NCBI RefSeq assembly: GCF_001447195.1
Contig: NZ_LFRI01000065.1
Location: 1-35,372 of the forward strand
Direction: 5' to 3'
From: Aquabacterium parvum
GTDB lineage: Bacteria > Pseudomonadota > Gammaproteobacteria > Burkholderiales > Burkholderiaceae_C
Length of the DNA stretch: 35,372 bases
Shown: positions 17,485 through 25,913 of the stretch, one piece after another
Layout: each line of letters starts with the position of its first letter
Numbering within the stretch: position 1 is the first letter of the stretch
Position numbers and translations under genes: made by a program
Notes under the pieces: model-generated
What the model saw: only the letters and a program-made list of their open reading frames with translations
What the model was told of the DNA's origin: nothing
Database searches by the model: none

Positions 17485-18309
17485 TCAAAGTGTCACCTCC
17501 ACGAGGCGTTCACCCACCGGCTGACCACAAACAACGCGTCCCTGTTCCGTTCGGACGCGGGCGCAACGCCCCTCGTCGCCAGGAGCCAGCGCCACGCCCT
17601 CGGCCGCCACCATGAAGCCTGGGCCTTTGACGTTCAGTCGGACCGGATCGCCTGCGGCGAACCAGCGACGCGAGCGCACATCGGCCTGGCGCAGGCTTTG
17701 ACCTGGTGAAATCGAACGCTGTACAGCCCGCCCCACGATGTCCGTTGGGCGAACCAGGGCGGGCGAATCCGAGGCGGCGAGGTCAACCTCGGCCCGAGCG
17801 ACGTCCGACGCCGACACGATGCTGCCAGGACGAAGGGGCACGGTCGCGACCAGCGCCTGCCCCCAGACCTTGACCTGCACCGGCCAGTACACGTTCCAGC
17901 GCACCGGTCCCTGCTCGCAGCGCAGGCCCACCCGGGTGCGCCCCCAGAGTTGGGCGCCGCCCGGCAGGTAGGCCTTGACGCGGTCACACGGCGCCAGGCG
18001 GATGCGCGGATCCAGCTGCCCCAGGCTGACCTCGACACGCCAGGGGGGCGTCTTGTCAGCCTGACGGGCTTGGGTGTCTGCCGCTCCCTCGCGGCCTGGC
18101 TCGGCCTGGTGCGGCAAGGGTTGCTGCTTGAGCAGGCTTTCAACCTGCGCCTGCAAACCCAGTGTGGAGGCATTGCCAGGATCGGCCTGGGCAATGGGCG
18201 CTCCAGCCAGACAGAACCCCAGTGTCAACGCCAGCCGAGCCCAGGCTCGGGCCAGCCCGAAGGGGCGGCACGCGTGTGGGCAGTTGGCGGTGACGGGGTT
18301 CGGGTCCAT
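17485..18309 (-). CDS. flgA: Flagellar P-ring assembly chaperone FlgA
   Basis: A periplasmic chaperone for FlgI P-ring polymerisation. The 274-residue product has a signal peptide with hydrophobic core LALTLGFCLAGAPI and a likely cleavage after AQA at residue 42. The N-terminal domain has LDPRIRLAPCDRVKAYLPGG and VGLRCEQGPVRWNVYWPVQV. A SAF-type domain has RPGSIVSASDVARAEVDLA and GRAVQRSISPGQSLRQADV, and the terminal beta-domain has GDPVRLNVKGPGF and GVALAPGDEGRCARVR. The start gives a long basic n-region of about 25 residues; no internal Met offers an alternative. It is divergent from flgB and upstream of flgMN on the same strand, separated from flgM by 139 bp that hold the sigma-28-like promoter. 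Confidence 0.92.
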   Translation of the reverse strand: MDPNPVTANCPHACRPFGLARAWARLALTLGFCLAGAPIAQADPGNASTLGLQAQVESLLKQQPLPHQAEPGREGAADTQARQADKTPPWRVEVSLGQLDPRIRLAPCDRVKAYLPGGAQLWGRTRVGLRCEQGPVRWNVYWPVQVKVWGQALVATVPLRPGSIVSASDVARAEVDLAASDSPALVRPTDIVGRAVQRSISPGQSLRQADVRSRRWFAAGDPVRLNVKGPGFMVAAEGVALAPGDEGRCARVRTEQGRVVCGQPVGERLVEVTL

Positions 18310-18349
18310 GCCGCCAATTTAGTCAGCAGGCGCATCGCGCAAGGGCGGG

Positions 18350-18376
18350 AAATGAGGCCCGTTTGACGCGCTATTT
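18350..18376 (+). promoter_or_regulatory. Weak FlhDC-like half-site pair in the flgA/flgB intergenic region
   Basis: CGCTATTT (18369-18376) exactly matches one arm of the FlhDC consensus, CGYTATTT. An imperfect opposite arm AAATGAGG (18350-18357, consensus AAATARCG) lies 11 bp upstream, within the expected 10-12 bp. The outer half-elements are poorly kept. It lies where a class II control site for flgA and flgB would be expected. Confidence 0.3.
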
Positions 18377-18473
18377 CGGCTCATGTTCCGGCTCGCAAGG
18401 ATCAACATCCCCCTCAAGCTGCGTCGACCTGCATCCCGGACCTCCGGGAGCAGCCCGCCGGAGGGATCCCACC

Positions 18474-18911
18474 ATGCTGAACAGACTGACCGATTCGCTG
18501 AACTTTCAGGCCACCGCGCTCACGCTGCGGTCCGAGCGCCAGCGCCTGATCGCCAGCAACATCGCCAACGCCGACACCCCCGGCTACGTGGCGCGTGAAT
18601 TCGATTTCTCGCAGGCTTTGAGCCAGGCCACCGGGCAGCGCTCGGCCGGCACCAGTCCCCTGGCGCCCAACGCCGTTCGCCTGAGCAGCGGCCACGCCGG
18701 CCACATGGGCCTGGACGGCAAACCCGCTGGCGCCAACGCCGACCCGGCCCTGACCTACGCCTCCAACGCCCAGACCAACCTTGACAGCAACACGGTGGAC
18801 ATGAACCGCGAGCGCGCCAGCTTCGTGGACAACACCGTGCGCTACGAGGCCACCCTGCGCTTCATCAACGGCACGGTGCGCACGCTCAACACGGCCATCA
18901 CCGGCCAGTGA
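18474..18911 (+). CDS. flgB: Flagellar proximal rod protein FlgB
   Basis: Proximal rod subunit of the flagellar basal body, 145 residues. The N-terminal flagellar rod motif LIASNIANADTPGYVAREFD and the C-terminal helix region ERASFVDNTVRYEATLRFIN are both present, and the central part is short as in other FlgB proteins. The start is MLNRLTDSLNFQATAL, preceded by a strong GGAGG eight bases upstream; an in-frame upstream extension to 18363 lacks family similarity. It is the first gene of a ten-to-eleven-gene plus-strand operon running to flgL. Confidence 0.95.
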   Translation: MLNRLTDSLNFQATALTLRSERQRLIASNIANADTPGYVAREFDFSQALSQATGQRSAGTSPLAPNAVRLSSGHAGHMGLDGKPAGANADPALTYASNAQTNLDSNTVDMNRERASFVDNTVRYEATLRFINGTVRTLNTAITGQ

Positions 18912-18931
18912 GGCCCTGAGAGGAGTCCAGC

Positions 18932-19342
18932 ATGTCGATGTTCAAGATCTTCAACGTGGCAGGCAGCGCGGTCAGCGCGCAAAGCCAGCGCCTCAACGTC
19001 GTGGCCTCGAACCTGGCCAACGCCGACACGGTCGCCGGCCCGGACCGCCAGGCCTACAAGGCCCGCCAGGTGGTCTTCAGCACCACGCCCATGGGCGACG
19101 TGGGCACCGCCGGTGTCAACGTCTCGCAGATCACCGAGGACAACACCCCGGGTCGCCGCCAGTTCGACCCCAAACACCCCCAGGCCGACGCAGAAGGCTA
19201 CGTCACCTACAGCAACGTCAACGCGGTCGAGGAGATGGTCAACATGATCTCCGCTTCGCGTTCCTATCAGAACAACATCGAGGTCATGAACACGGCGAAG
19301 TCGCTGCTGAGCAAGACGCTGCAGATGGGACAAGGTAACTGA
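18932..19342 (+). CDS. flgC: Flagellar proximal rod protein FlgC
   Basis: Proximal rod subunit, 136 residues, the usual length. The N-terminal rod motif SAQSQRLNVVASNLANADTV is followed by the FlgC-typical insertion AGPDRQAYKARQVVF. The C-terminus has VNAVEEMVNMISASRSYQNN, the conserved axial-protein helix. AGGAG precedes the ATG at good spacing, and the gene is 20 bp after flgB and 2 bp before flgD. Confidence 0.96.
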   Translation: MSMFKIFNVAGSAVSAQSQRLNVVASNLANADTVAGPDRQAYKARQVVFSTTPMGDVGTAGVNVSQITEDNTPGRRQFDPKHPQADAEGYVTYSNVNAVEEMVNMISASRSYQNNIEVMNTAKSLLSKTLQMGQGN

Positions 19343-19344
19343 TC

Positions 19345-19998
19345 ATGACCACCGCCGTCACCAACAACACCGCTGCCAGCGCCACCAGTGCCGCCACCAC
19401 GGCCAACAAGTCGACCTCGAACGCCGACGCGCAGGACCGATTCCTCAAGCTCCTGGTCACGCAGATGCAGAACCAGGACCCGCTCAACCCCATGGACAAC
19501 GCCCAGGTGACGAGCCAGATGGCCCAGATCAACACGGTCACGGGCATCGAGAAGCTCAACACCACCATGACCTCGATGAGCACCAACATGGCCAGCATGC
19601 AGATGCTGCAGGGCTCGTCGCTCGTGGGCAATGGCGTGCTGTTCGAAGGCAACCAGCTCTTCGTCAACGAGGGCAAGGCCTCGGCCGGCTACGACCTCGC
19701 CGCTGCGGCCACCTCGGTGCGCATCGACGTGCTGAACTCGTCTGGCACGGTGATCGACTCTTTCACGCAGACCGGCAAAGCCGCTGGTCGGCAGGGCTTC
19801 GACTGGACACCGCCGGCTGGCGTGTCCACCAGCGGCCTGAAGTTCCAGGTGACCGCCACCAGCAACAACAAGCCCGTCACGGCCACGCCGATGATGGGCG
19901 CGGCCGTGACCGCGGTCAACACCAACAACGGCACCCTGAACCTGGAGCTGGCCAACGGGCTCACGATCCCGTACACCCAGGTCAAGGCCGTTTCCTGA
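19345..19998 (+). CDS. flgD: Flagellar hook-capping protein FlgD
   Basis: Scaffold at the tip of the growing hook that guides FlgE polymerisation and is later discarded. The protein is 217 residues. The N-terminal FlgD domain reads DRFLKLLVTQMQNQDPLNPM followed by DNAQVTSQMAQINTVTGIEK. The C-terminal half carries the Tudor-like and FlgD_ig beta domains (SVRIDVLNSSGTVI, GRQGFDWTPPAGVS, GLKFQVTA). The Ala/Thr-rich first 25 residues look flexible. It begins two bases after the flgC stop. Confidence 0.95.
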   Translation: MTTAVTNNTAASATSAATTANKSTSNADAQDRFLKLLVTQMQNQDPLNPMDNAQVTSQMAQINTVTGIEKLNTTMTSMSTNMASMQMLQGSSLVGNGVLFEGNQLFVNEGKASAGYDLAAAATSVRIDVLNSSGTVIDSFTQTGKAAGRQGFDWTPPAGVSTSGLKFQVTATSNNKPVTATPMMGAAVTAVNTNNGTLNLELANGLTIPYTQVKAVS

Positions 19999-20041
19999 TT
20001 TCCCGCCCACTCCCCAGCAGCACCCCCGAAAGGACACGATC

Positions 20042-21364
20042 ATGGGCTTCCAGCAAGGTCTCTCCGGTCTGAACATCTCCAGCAAGGCGCTGGAGGTCAT
20101 CGGCAACAACGTGGCCAACGCCAACACCTATGGCGCCAAGGCCTCGCGTGCCGAGTTCGCCGACATGTACGCGGCCTCCCTGGGCGGTGCGGGCAACAAC
20201 GGCATCGGCATCGGCGCGCGCGTGGCGGCGGTGGCCCAGCAGTTCACGCAGGGCAACATCTCGACCACGTCCAACAACCTGGACCTGGCCATCAACGGGC
20301 GGGGCTTCTTTGCGCTGGCCACCGACCAGGGCGAGACCGTCTACTCGCGCAATGGCCAGTTCAAGCGCGACGCCGAAGGCTTCATCATCAACAACGAGAA
20401 GCACAAGCTGCTGGGCCAGGCTCTGGACGAAACCGGTGCCCCCGCAGGCCCCGCTGGCTCGCCCATCCAGCTGAGCAACGACGGCTCCGCGCCCGAGCCG
20501 GCTGAAGCCATCACCATGACGGCCAACCTGGACGCTCGCGCCAACACGATCGACTCGGCCATCGGCATCGACTTCGAGAACTCCAAGAGCTACAACTTCG
20601 TGACATCGCAGACGGTCTATGGCGACAACGGCGCCCCGATCGCGATGAACTACTACTTCCGCAAGGTGGCCGATGCCGTGGCCGAAGACCTGTCGGCCAC
20701 CCCGCCCGTGGCAGCGCAAGGCGCGACCTGGGACATCTACGTGACCGCTGACGGCAACACCAACGCCGCATCGATCAACCCACCTGGCGCGCTCACCGCC
20801 GTGCCCACCCCCACGCCGCTGCCGATTGGCCAGGTCATCTTCAACCCCGACGGCTCGCTGCCGGCCAACACCGTCATCACGCTGCCCGACATCCCGGGCG
20901 GCAACAACGGTCAGCCGCTGACGGGCGTGACCTTCGACATGTCGGCCTCGACCGAGTACTCGGGCAACTACGCCGTCACCAACCTGATCGGTGGCGGCTA
21001 CGGCGCGGGCAACCTGTCGGACTTCATCATCGAGTCGGACGGCACCGTCAAGGCCCGCTACACCAACGGCCAGTCCAAAGCCCTGGCGCGCGTGCAACTG
21101 GCCGACTTCCGCAACCTCAACGGCCTGCAGCCCATTGGCGCCAACGAGTGGAAAGCCACCAACACCTCCGGCGAGCCCCTGCCGCTGGGTGCCCCCGGCA
21201 GCGGCGTCTACGGCCTGCTGCAGTCGGGTGCGCTGGAAGAGTCCAACGTCGACCTGACCGGCGAGCTGGTCAACATGATCGTGGCGCAACGCACCTACCA
21301 GGCCAACGCCCAGACCATCAAGACCGAAGACCAGGTTCTGCAGACGCTGGTGAACCTGCGTTGA
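20042..21364 (+). CDS. flgE: Flagellar hook protein FlgE
   Basis: Structural subunit of the flagellar hook, 440 residues. The N-terminal GLSGLNISSKALEVIGNNVA and NNLDLAINGRGFF and the C-terminal SGALEESNVDLTGELVNMIV followed by AQRTYQANAQTIKTEDQ are the conserved axial helices. The middle region (about 150-340) contains the variable hook-surface domains D1/D2 with NAIG-like NTIDSAIGIDFENSKSYNF and VKARYTNGQS near the return strand. A ribosome binding site (GAAAGGA) precedes the ATG. It is in order between flgD and flgF, with a 43-bp gap from flgD. Confidence 0.96.
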   Translation: MGFQQGLSGLNISSKALEVIGNNVANANTYGAKASRAEFADMYAASLGGAGNNGIGIGARVAAVAQQFTQGNISTTSNNLDLAINGRGFFALATDQGETVYSRNGQFKRDAEGFIINNEKHKLLGQALDETGAPAGPAGSPIQLSNDGSAPEPAEAITMTANLDARANTIDSAIGIDFENSKSYNFVTSQTVYGDNGAPIAMNYYFRKVADAVAEDLSATPPVAAQGATWDIYVTADGNTNAASINPPGALTAVPTPTPLPIGQVIFNPDGSLPANTVITLPDIPGGNNGQPLTGVTFDMSASTEYSGNYAVTNLIGGGYGAGNLSDFIIESDGTVKARYTNGQSKALARVQLADFRNLNGLQPIGANEWKATNTSGEPLPLGAPGSGVYGLLQSGALEESNVDLTGELVNMIVAQRTYQANAQTIKTEDQVLQTLVNLR

Positions 21365-21405
21365 TGACGGGCTGAGCCGAGCGAACAGAGCACACGGAGC
21401 ACACC

Positions 21406-22137
21406 ATGGACCGCATGATCTACCTCAGCATGGCTGGAGCGAAGGCCAACTTCGCCCAGCAGGAGGTGCTGGCCAACAACCTGGCCAACGTCAGCACCAC
21501 GGGTTTTCGCGCCGAGCTGCATGCCCTGCGCGCCGTGCCGGTGCGAGGCGACGGGGCCTCGACCCGCGTCTACTCGCTGGAAACCACCGTGGGCTACGAC
21601 GAGAGCGCCGGCACCATCACCCCCACCAACCGGCCGCTGGACGTGGCCGTGATGGGCAAATCATGGATGGCCGTGCAGGGGCTCGATGGCACCGAAGCCT
21701 ACTCGCGCGCCGGCCACCTGATGACCGACAACCAGGGCACCCTGGTGACCGCCGAAGGCCTGCAGGTGCTGGGCGACGGCGGCCCGATCACGATCCCGGT
21801 GGGGACCGAGCCCAGCATCGCCGCCGATGGCACCGTGAGCGCGCGCGCACGCAATGGCACCAGCCAGAACGTGGGGCGCATCAAGCTGGTGACGCCGGAG
21901 ACCAAGCTGCAGCGCGGCGAAGACGGCCTGTTCCGCGCAGCCGATGGCGCCCAGTTGCCCCTGGACGAAACCGCCCGGCTGCAGGACGGCGCCCTGGAAG
22001 GCTCGAACGTGAACCCGATCGAGACCACCGTGCAGATGATCGCCTCGCAGCGGCAGTACGAGACGCAGATGCGCCTGATGCAGACCGCCGAGCAAAACGA
22101 GAAGTCCGCAGCCCAGCTGCTGTCGGCCAACGGCTGA
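21406..22137 (+). CDS. flgF: Flagellar proximal rod protein FlgF
   Basis: Rod subunit of 243 residues. It starts with MDRMIYLSMAGAKANFAQQE and the rod motif LANNLANVSTTGFRAEL. RPLDVAVMGKSWMAVQGLDG and AYSRAGHLMTDNQGTLVTAE are typical of the FlgF/FlgG family. The C-terminal helix region is NVNPIETTVQMIASQRQYET. CACGGAGCACACC provides the ribosome binding site. FlgF is distinguished from FlgG by its shorter central domain and by position directly before flgG. Confidence 0.95.
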   Translation: MDRMIYLSMAGAKANFAQQEVLANNLANVSTTGFRAELHALRAVPVRGDGASTRVYSLETTVGYDESAGTITPTNRPLDVAVMGKSWMAVQGLDGTEAYSRAGHLMTDNQGTLVTAEGLQVLGDGGPITIPVGTEPSIAADGTVSARARNGTSQNVGRIKLVTPETKLQRGEDGLFRAADGAQLPLDETARLQDGALEGSNVNPIETTVQMIASQRQYETQMRLMQTAEQNEKSAAQLLSANG

Positions 22138-22173
22138 CCCTGAACAACGGCAACGCGCCGAAGGAGTTTCACC

Positions 22174-22959
22174 ATGATGCGTTCCCTGTGGGTATCGAAG
22201 TCCGGCATGGAAGCCCAGCAGACCCAGCTGGACCACATCTCCAACAACCTGGCCAACAGCGGCACCAACGGCTTCAAGCAGACGCACGCGGTCTTCGAAG
22301 ACCTCATGTACCAGAACCTGCGGCAAAGCGGCGCCAGCAGCTCCGACCAGACCACCCTGCCGACCGGCCTGCAAGCCGGCCTGGGCGTGCGCGCGGTGGC
22401 GTCGTCGCGCCAGTTCACGCAGGGCAACCTGCAGCAGACTGGCAACAACATGGACGTGGCCATCCAGGGCAAGGGCTTCTTCGAGGTCACCCTGCCCGAC
22501 GGCACCATCGGCTACACCCGTGACGGCGCCTTCCAGATCGACAACCAGGGCCGCTTCGTCACCAACAACGGCTACCCGGTCAACATCGGTGGCGGCACCA
22601 TCCCGGCCGAAGCGACCCAGGTGACCATCGGCACCGACGGGGTCATCACGGCCACCGTGCCGGGCACGACCACGCCACAGCGCATCGGCCAGTTCCAGCT
22701 CTCGACCTTCATCAACCCCAACGGGCTGGACCCCAAGGGTCAGAACTACTTCCAGGAGACCGTGGCCTCGGGCACGCCCCAATCGGGCAACCCGGCCGCC
22801 GACGAGCGCGGCAGCCTGGCCCAAGGCTTCGTGGAAACGTCGAACGTCAACGTGGTGCAGGAGCTGGTGATGATGATCCAGACGCAGCGCGCCTACGAGC
22901 TCAACTCCAAGGCCATCCAGACCTCGGACCAGATGCTGCAAAAGCTGGGGCAGCTGTGA
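22174..22959 (+). CDS. flgG: Flagellar distal rod protein FlgG
   Basis: Distal rod subunit, 261 residues. Conserved features are SLWVSKSGMEAQQTQLDHIS and NNLANSGTNGFKQTHAVFED near the N-terminus, GNNMDVAIQGKGFFEVTLPD in the middle, and VNVVQELVMMIQTQRAYELN at the C-terminus, followed by SKAIQTSDQMLQKLGQL. Two adjacent ATG codons leave one-codon ambiguity at the start. The stop TGA shares its last base with the flgH ATG, indicating coupled translation. Confidence 0.96.
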   Translation: MMRSLWVSKSGMEAQQTQLDHISNNLANSGTNGFKQTHAVFEDLMYQNLRQSGASSSDQTTLPTGLQAGLGVRAVASSRQFTQGNLQQTGNNMDVAIQGKGFFEVTLPDGTIGYTRDGAFQIDNQGRFVTNNGYPVNIGGGTIPAEATQVTIGTDGVITATVPGTTTPQRIGQFQLSTFINPNGLDPKGQNYFQETVASGTPQSGNPAADERGSLAQGFVETSNVNVVQELVMMIQTQRAYELNSKAIQTSDQMLQKLGQL

Positions 22960-23663
22960 TGACCGCCGCCCGCCTTGCACGACGCGCCACGCGCCTGGCC
23001 ATGCAACGCCTGGCGCTGGGCGCCGCCGCACTGGCCCTGGCCGGCTGCGAGGTGCTCAACCCACGCGTCGACGTGATGCAGCCGACCCAGGTTCGCCCGG
23101 TGGCAGGTGCCTACACGCCGGTCAACAACGGCTCGCTGTTTCAGCAGGCGGGATACCGGCCGCTGTACGAAAGCCACCGCGCGCGCATGGTGGGCGACAT
23201 CATCACCATCCAGATCAGCGAGACAGTCTCGGCCAAGCAGGAAACCACCAGCTCGGTCGAGAAAAAGGGCTCGGTCGACAGCACCATCACGGCCGTGCCG
23301 ATCGCCAACATCACCCAGGTGGCCAAGCTGGGCGCCGAAGGCAGCAGCAACAACAAATTCGACGGCACAGGCAGCAGCGAGGCCACGGGCACTTTCACCG
23401 GCTCGATCACCACCACGGTGGTCGAGGTGCTGCCCAACGGGCACCTGATTGTGTCGGGTGAAAAGCAGATCGGCGTGGCGAAAAACGTCGACGTCCTGCG
23501 CTTTTCAGGCCAGATCGACCCCTACACCATCCAGCCGGGCAACCTCGTGAAGTCCAGCCAGGTGGCCAATGTGCGCGTCGAGCAGATGGGCCGAGGCCAG
23601 CAGCACGAAGCCCAAGGAATAGGCTGGTTGGCGCGGTTCTTTTTGAGCGTCTCGCCCTTCTAA
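22959..23663 (+). CDS. flgH: Flagellar L-ring lipoprotein FlgH
   Basis: Outer-membrane lipoprotein forming the L ring around the rod. The 234-residue precursor has a basic n-region and a lipobox LAGC with acylated Cys at residue 30. Mature features include GSLFQQAGYRPLYESHRARM, VGDIITIQISETVSAKQETT and FTGSITTTVVEVLPNGHLIV followed by SGEKQIGV. The C-terminus is WLARFFLSVSPF. ATG 22959 overlaps the flgG stop as TGATG; an in-frame GTG one codon earlier is possible. It is followed after 42 bp by flgI. Confidence 0.95.
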   Translation: MTAARLARRATRLAMQRLALGAAALALAGCEVLNPRVDVMQPTQVRPVAGAYTPVNNGSLFQQAGYRPLYESHRARMVGDIITIQISETVSAKQETTSSVEKKGSVDSTITAVPIANITQVAKLGAEGSSNNKFDGTGSSEATGTFTGSITTTVVEVLPNGHLIVSGEKQIGVAKNVDVLRFSGQIDPYTIQPGNLVKSSQVANVRVEQMGRGQQHEAQGIGWLARFFLSVSPF

Positions 23664-23705
23664 AGGTCCGGAAAATGGAGCCGAGTCCCCCCTGGAACCG
23701 GCGCC

Positions 23706-24836
23706 ATGAACCACACTGACCGCATCCTCAAACTGCTGATCGCCCTGGCCTTCCTGGCCGCATCGGCAGCCCTGTGGTGGCCCGTTCAGGCCCAGGCCGT
23801 GCGGCTCAAGGAAATCGCCGCCGTGCAGGGCGTGCGGCCCAACCAGCTGATGGGCTACGGCCTGGTCGTCGGCCTCGATGGCACCGGCGACCAGACCACC
23901 CAGACCCCCTTCACCGCCCAGAGCATCAACGCGATGCTCCAGCAGATGGGCATCACGGTGCCGGCCGGCACCCCCATGCAGCTCAAGAACGTGGCCGCCG
24001 TGCTGGTGACCGCCACCCTGCCCCCGTTCGCACAGCCCGGCCAGCCGCTGGACATCAACGTCTCTTCGCTGGGCAACGCCAAATCGCTGCGCGGCGGCAC
24101 CCTGATCGCCACCCCGCTCAAGGGCGCCGACGGCCAGATCTACGCGCTCGCGCAAGGCAACGTGGTCGTGGTCGGCGCAGGCGCCGCCGCCGGGGGCTCC
24201 AAGGTCACGGTCAACCACCTGAGCGCCGGCCGCATCCCCGCTGGTGCCACCGTCGAGCGCTCGGTGCCCACGCCCTGGATGCAAGGCAGCGCCATCCAGT
24301 ACGACCTGCAGTCCGACGACTTCAACACCGCCCGCGAGGTGGTCAACGCGATCAACAAGGTCAAGGGCCCTGGCACCGCCGAGGCCCTGAGCGGGCGCAG
24401 CGTGATGGTTCGCCTGCCCCAGCAAAGCGGCGACCGCGTGGCCTTCATGGCCGACCTGGAGAACCTCTCCATCGACCGCGCCACGCCCTCGGCCAAGATC
24501 ATCGTCAACGCGCGCACCGGCTCCATCGTCATGAACCAGGCCGTCACCATCGGCCCCTGCGCGGTGGCCCACGGCAACCTGTCGGTGACCATCAGCTCCA
24601 CCCCGGTGGTCAGCCAGCCCAATGCGTTCTCGCAAGGCCAGACCGTGGTCACCGAGAAGGCCGACATCCAGATCAACCAGGAGCCCGGCAACATCATCCA
24701 GATGCCAGCCGGCAGCAAGCTCACCGACGTTGTCAAGGCGCTCAACACCCTGGGCGCCAACCCGCAGGACCTGCTGGCCATCCTGCAAGCCATGAAGGCG
24801 GCCGGCGCGCTACAAGCCGAGCTGGAGGTGATCTGA
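23706..24836 (+). CDS. flgI: Flagellar P-ring protein FlgI
   Basis: Periplasmic subunit of the P ring embedded in peptidoglycan. The 376-residue precursor has a Sec signal peptide (LLIALAFLAASAALWW) with a likely cleavage after AQA at residue 31. Conserved segments are VRLKEIAAVQGVRPNQLMGY, GLVVGLDGTGDQTTQTPFTA, QSINAMLQQMGI, KNVAAVLVTATLPPFAQPGQ, MNQAVTIGPCAVAHGNLSVT and the C-terminal TDVVKALNTLGANPQDLLAI. FlgA, encoded nearby in the opposite direction, is its assembly chaperone. The gap to flgJ is one base. Confidence 0.96.
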   Translation: MNHTDRILKLLIALAFLAASAALWWPVQAQAVRLKEIAAVQGVRPNQLMGYGLVVGLDGTGDQTTQTPFTAQSINAMLQQMGITVPAGTPMQLKNVAAVLVTATLPPFAQPGQPLDINVSSLGNAKSLRGGTLIATPLKGADGQIYALAQGNVVVVGAGAAAGGSKVTVNHLSAGRIPAGATVERSVPTPWMQGSAIQYDLQSDDFNTAREVVNAINKVKGPGTAEALSGRSVMVRLPQQSGDRVAFMADLENLSIDRATPSAKIIVNARTGSIVMNQAVTIGPCAVAHGNLSVTISSTPVVSQPNAFSQGQTVVTEKADIQINQEPGNIIQMPAGSKLTDVVKALNTLGANPQDLLAILQAMKAAGALQAELEVI

Positions 24837-24837
24837 C

Positions 24838-25893
24838 ATGAGCGTGAACAACCCCGCCGCCACCAATGGCCTGACCATGGACCTGCGGTCGCTGGACCGC
24901 CTCAAAGGCACCTCCGGTACCAACCCGCGCGCCGCCGTGCGCGAGACCGCCAAACAGCTCGAAAGCCTGTTCATGGGCGAGCTGATGAAAAGCATGCGCG
25001 CCTCGACCATGTCCACGGGCATGTTCGACAACAGCGGCTCCGAGATGGCCACCGGCATGCTCGACACCCAGTTCGCCGGGCAGATGACCGGGCGACCGGG
25101 CGGCCTCGCCGACGCCATCACCCGCCAACTCGAGCGCCAGATGGGCCTCAAGCCGGAGGCCCAGGACAAGGCCGCCGCCAGCGCAGGCAACACGGCCGCT
25201 GCGAGCCCCTTGCGTCGCATGGCCAGCGAGGGCTCCTTCAAGGGATTGGGCCAGCTCGGCGACCTGGGAGACCTCAGCGACCTCGACGCGGGGGGCTTTC
25301 CAGGCAGCAACAGCACCGGCCTGGACGAGATCCTGCGCCGGGCCCAGAGCCTGGATCGGGGCAACGCCCGCACGAACACCGCGAACACCGCCAGCAGCCC
25401 CACCGACGGCAAACGCCTGAGCCACAGCGAGCAGTTCATCCGCAAACACCACGAAGCGGCCAAGGCCGCCGAGGCCGCCACCGGCATCGCCTCGGGGCAC
25501 ATCCTGGGCCAGGCCGCGCTGGAGTCCGGCTGGGGCAAGCACGAGATCAAGATGAAGGACGGCACGCCCAGCCACAACCTCTTCGGCATCAAGGCCACCG
25601 CCAACTGGACTGGCAAGGTCGCCGAGGTGACCACCACCGAGTACATCGGCGGCGTCGCCCGCAAGGTGACGGCCAAATTCCGTGCGTATGACTCCTACGA
25701 GGACGCTTTCAAGGACCACGCCCGCCTGCTCACGCAGAGCCCGCGCTACAGTCAAACCGTCGCCAAGGCCGACACGGCGCAGGGCTACGCGCAGGGCCTG
25801 CAAAAGGCAGGCTACGCCACCGACCCGGCTTATGCGAACAAGCTGACCCAGGTCATCAACACCGCCCTGCGCGTTCAGCGCAGCATGGCGTGA
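24838..25893 (+). CDS. flgJ: Flagellar rod-cap / peptidoglycan hydrolase FlgJ
   Basis: A bifunctional protein of 351 residues that caps the growing rod and cuts peptidoglycan for its passage. The N-terminal Rod-binding domain reads ETAKQLESLFMGELMKSMRA then GMLDTQFAGQM. The C-terminal glucosaminidase-type domain (about 195-350) has GHILGQAALESGWGKHEIKM with the predicted catalytic Glu, SHNLFGIKATANW, and KFRAYDSYEDAFKDHARLL. The two domains are joined by a long linker (about 110-195) with a short Leu/Asp/Gly repeat (GLGQLGDLGDLSDLDAGG). The two-domain form is typical of beta- and gammaproteobacteria. Confidence 0.95.
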   Translation: MSVNNPAATNGLTMDLRSLDRLKGTSGTNPRAAVRETAKQLESLFMGELMKSMRASTMSTGMFDNSGSEMATGMLDTQFAGQMTGRPGGLADAITRQLERQMGLKPEAQDKAAASAGNTAAASPLRRMASEGSFKGLGQLGDLGDLSDLDAGGFPGSNSTGLDEILRRAQSLDRGNARTNTANTASSPTDGKRLSHSEQFIRKHHEAAKAAEAATGIASGHILGQAALESGWGKHEIKMKDGTPSHNLFGIKATANWTGKVAEVTTTEYIGGVARKVTAKFRAYDSYEDAFKDHARLLTQSPRYSQTVAKADTAQGYAQGLQKAGYATDPAYANKLTQVINTALRVQRSMA

Positions 25894-25913
25894 CGACCTG
25901 ATCGGAGGACACC

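Noticed and set aside
19982..21289. A 435-codon open frame on the minus strand opposite flgE
   Set aside because: flgE is unambiguous at both ends; the antisense product has no recognisable domain.
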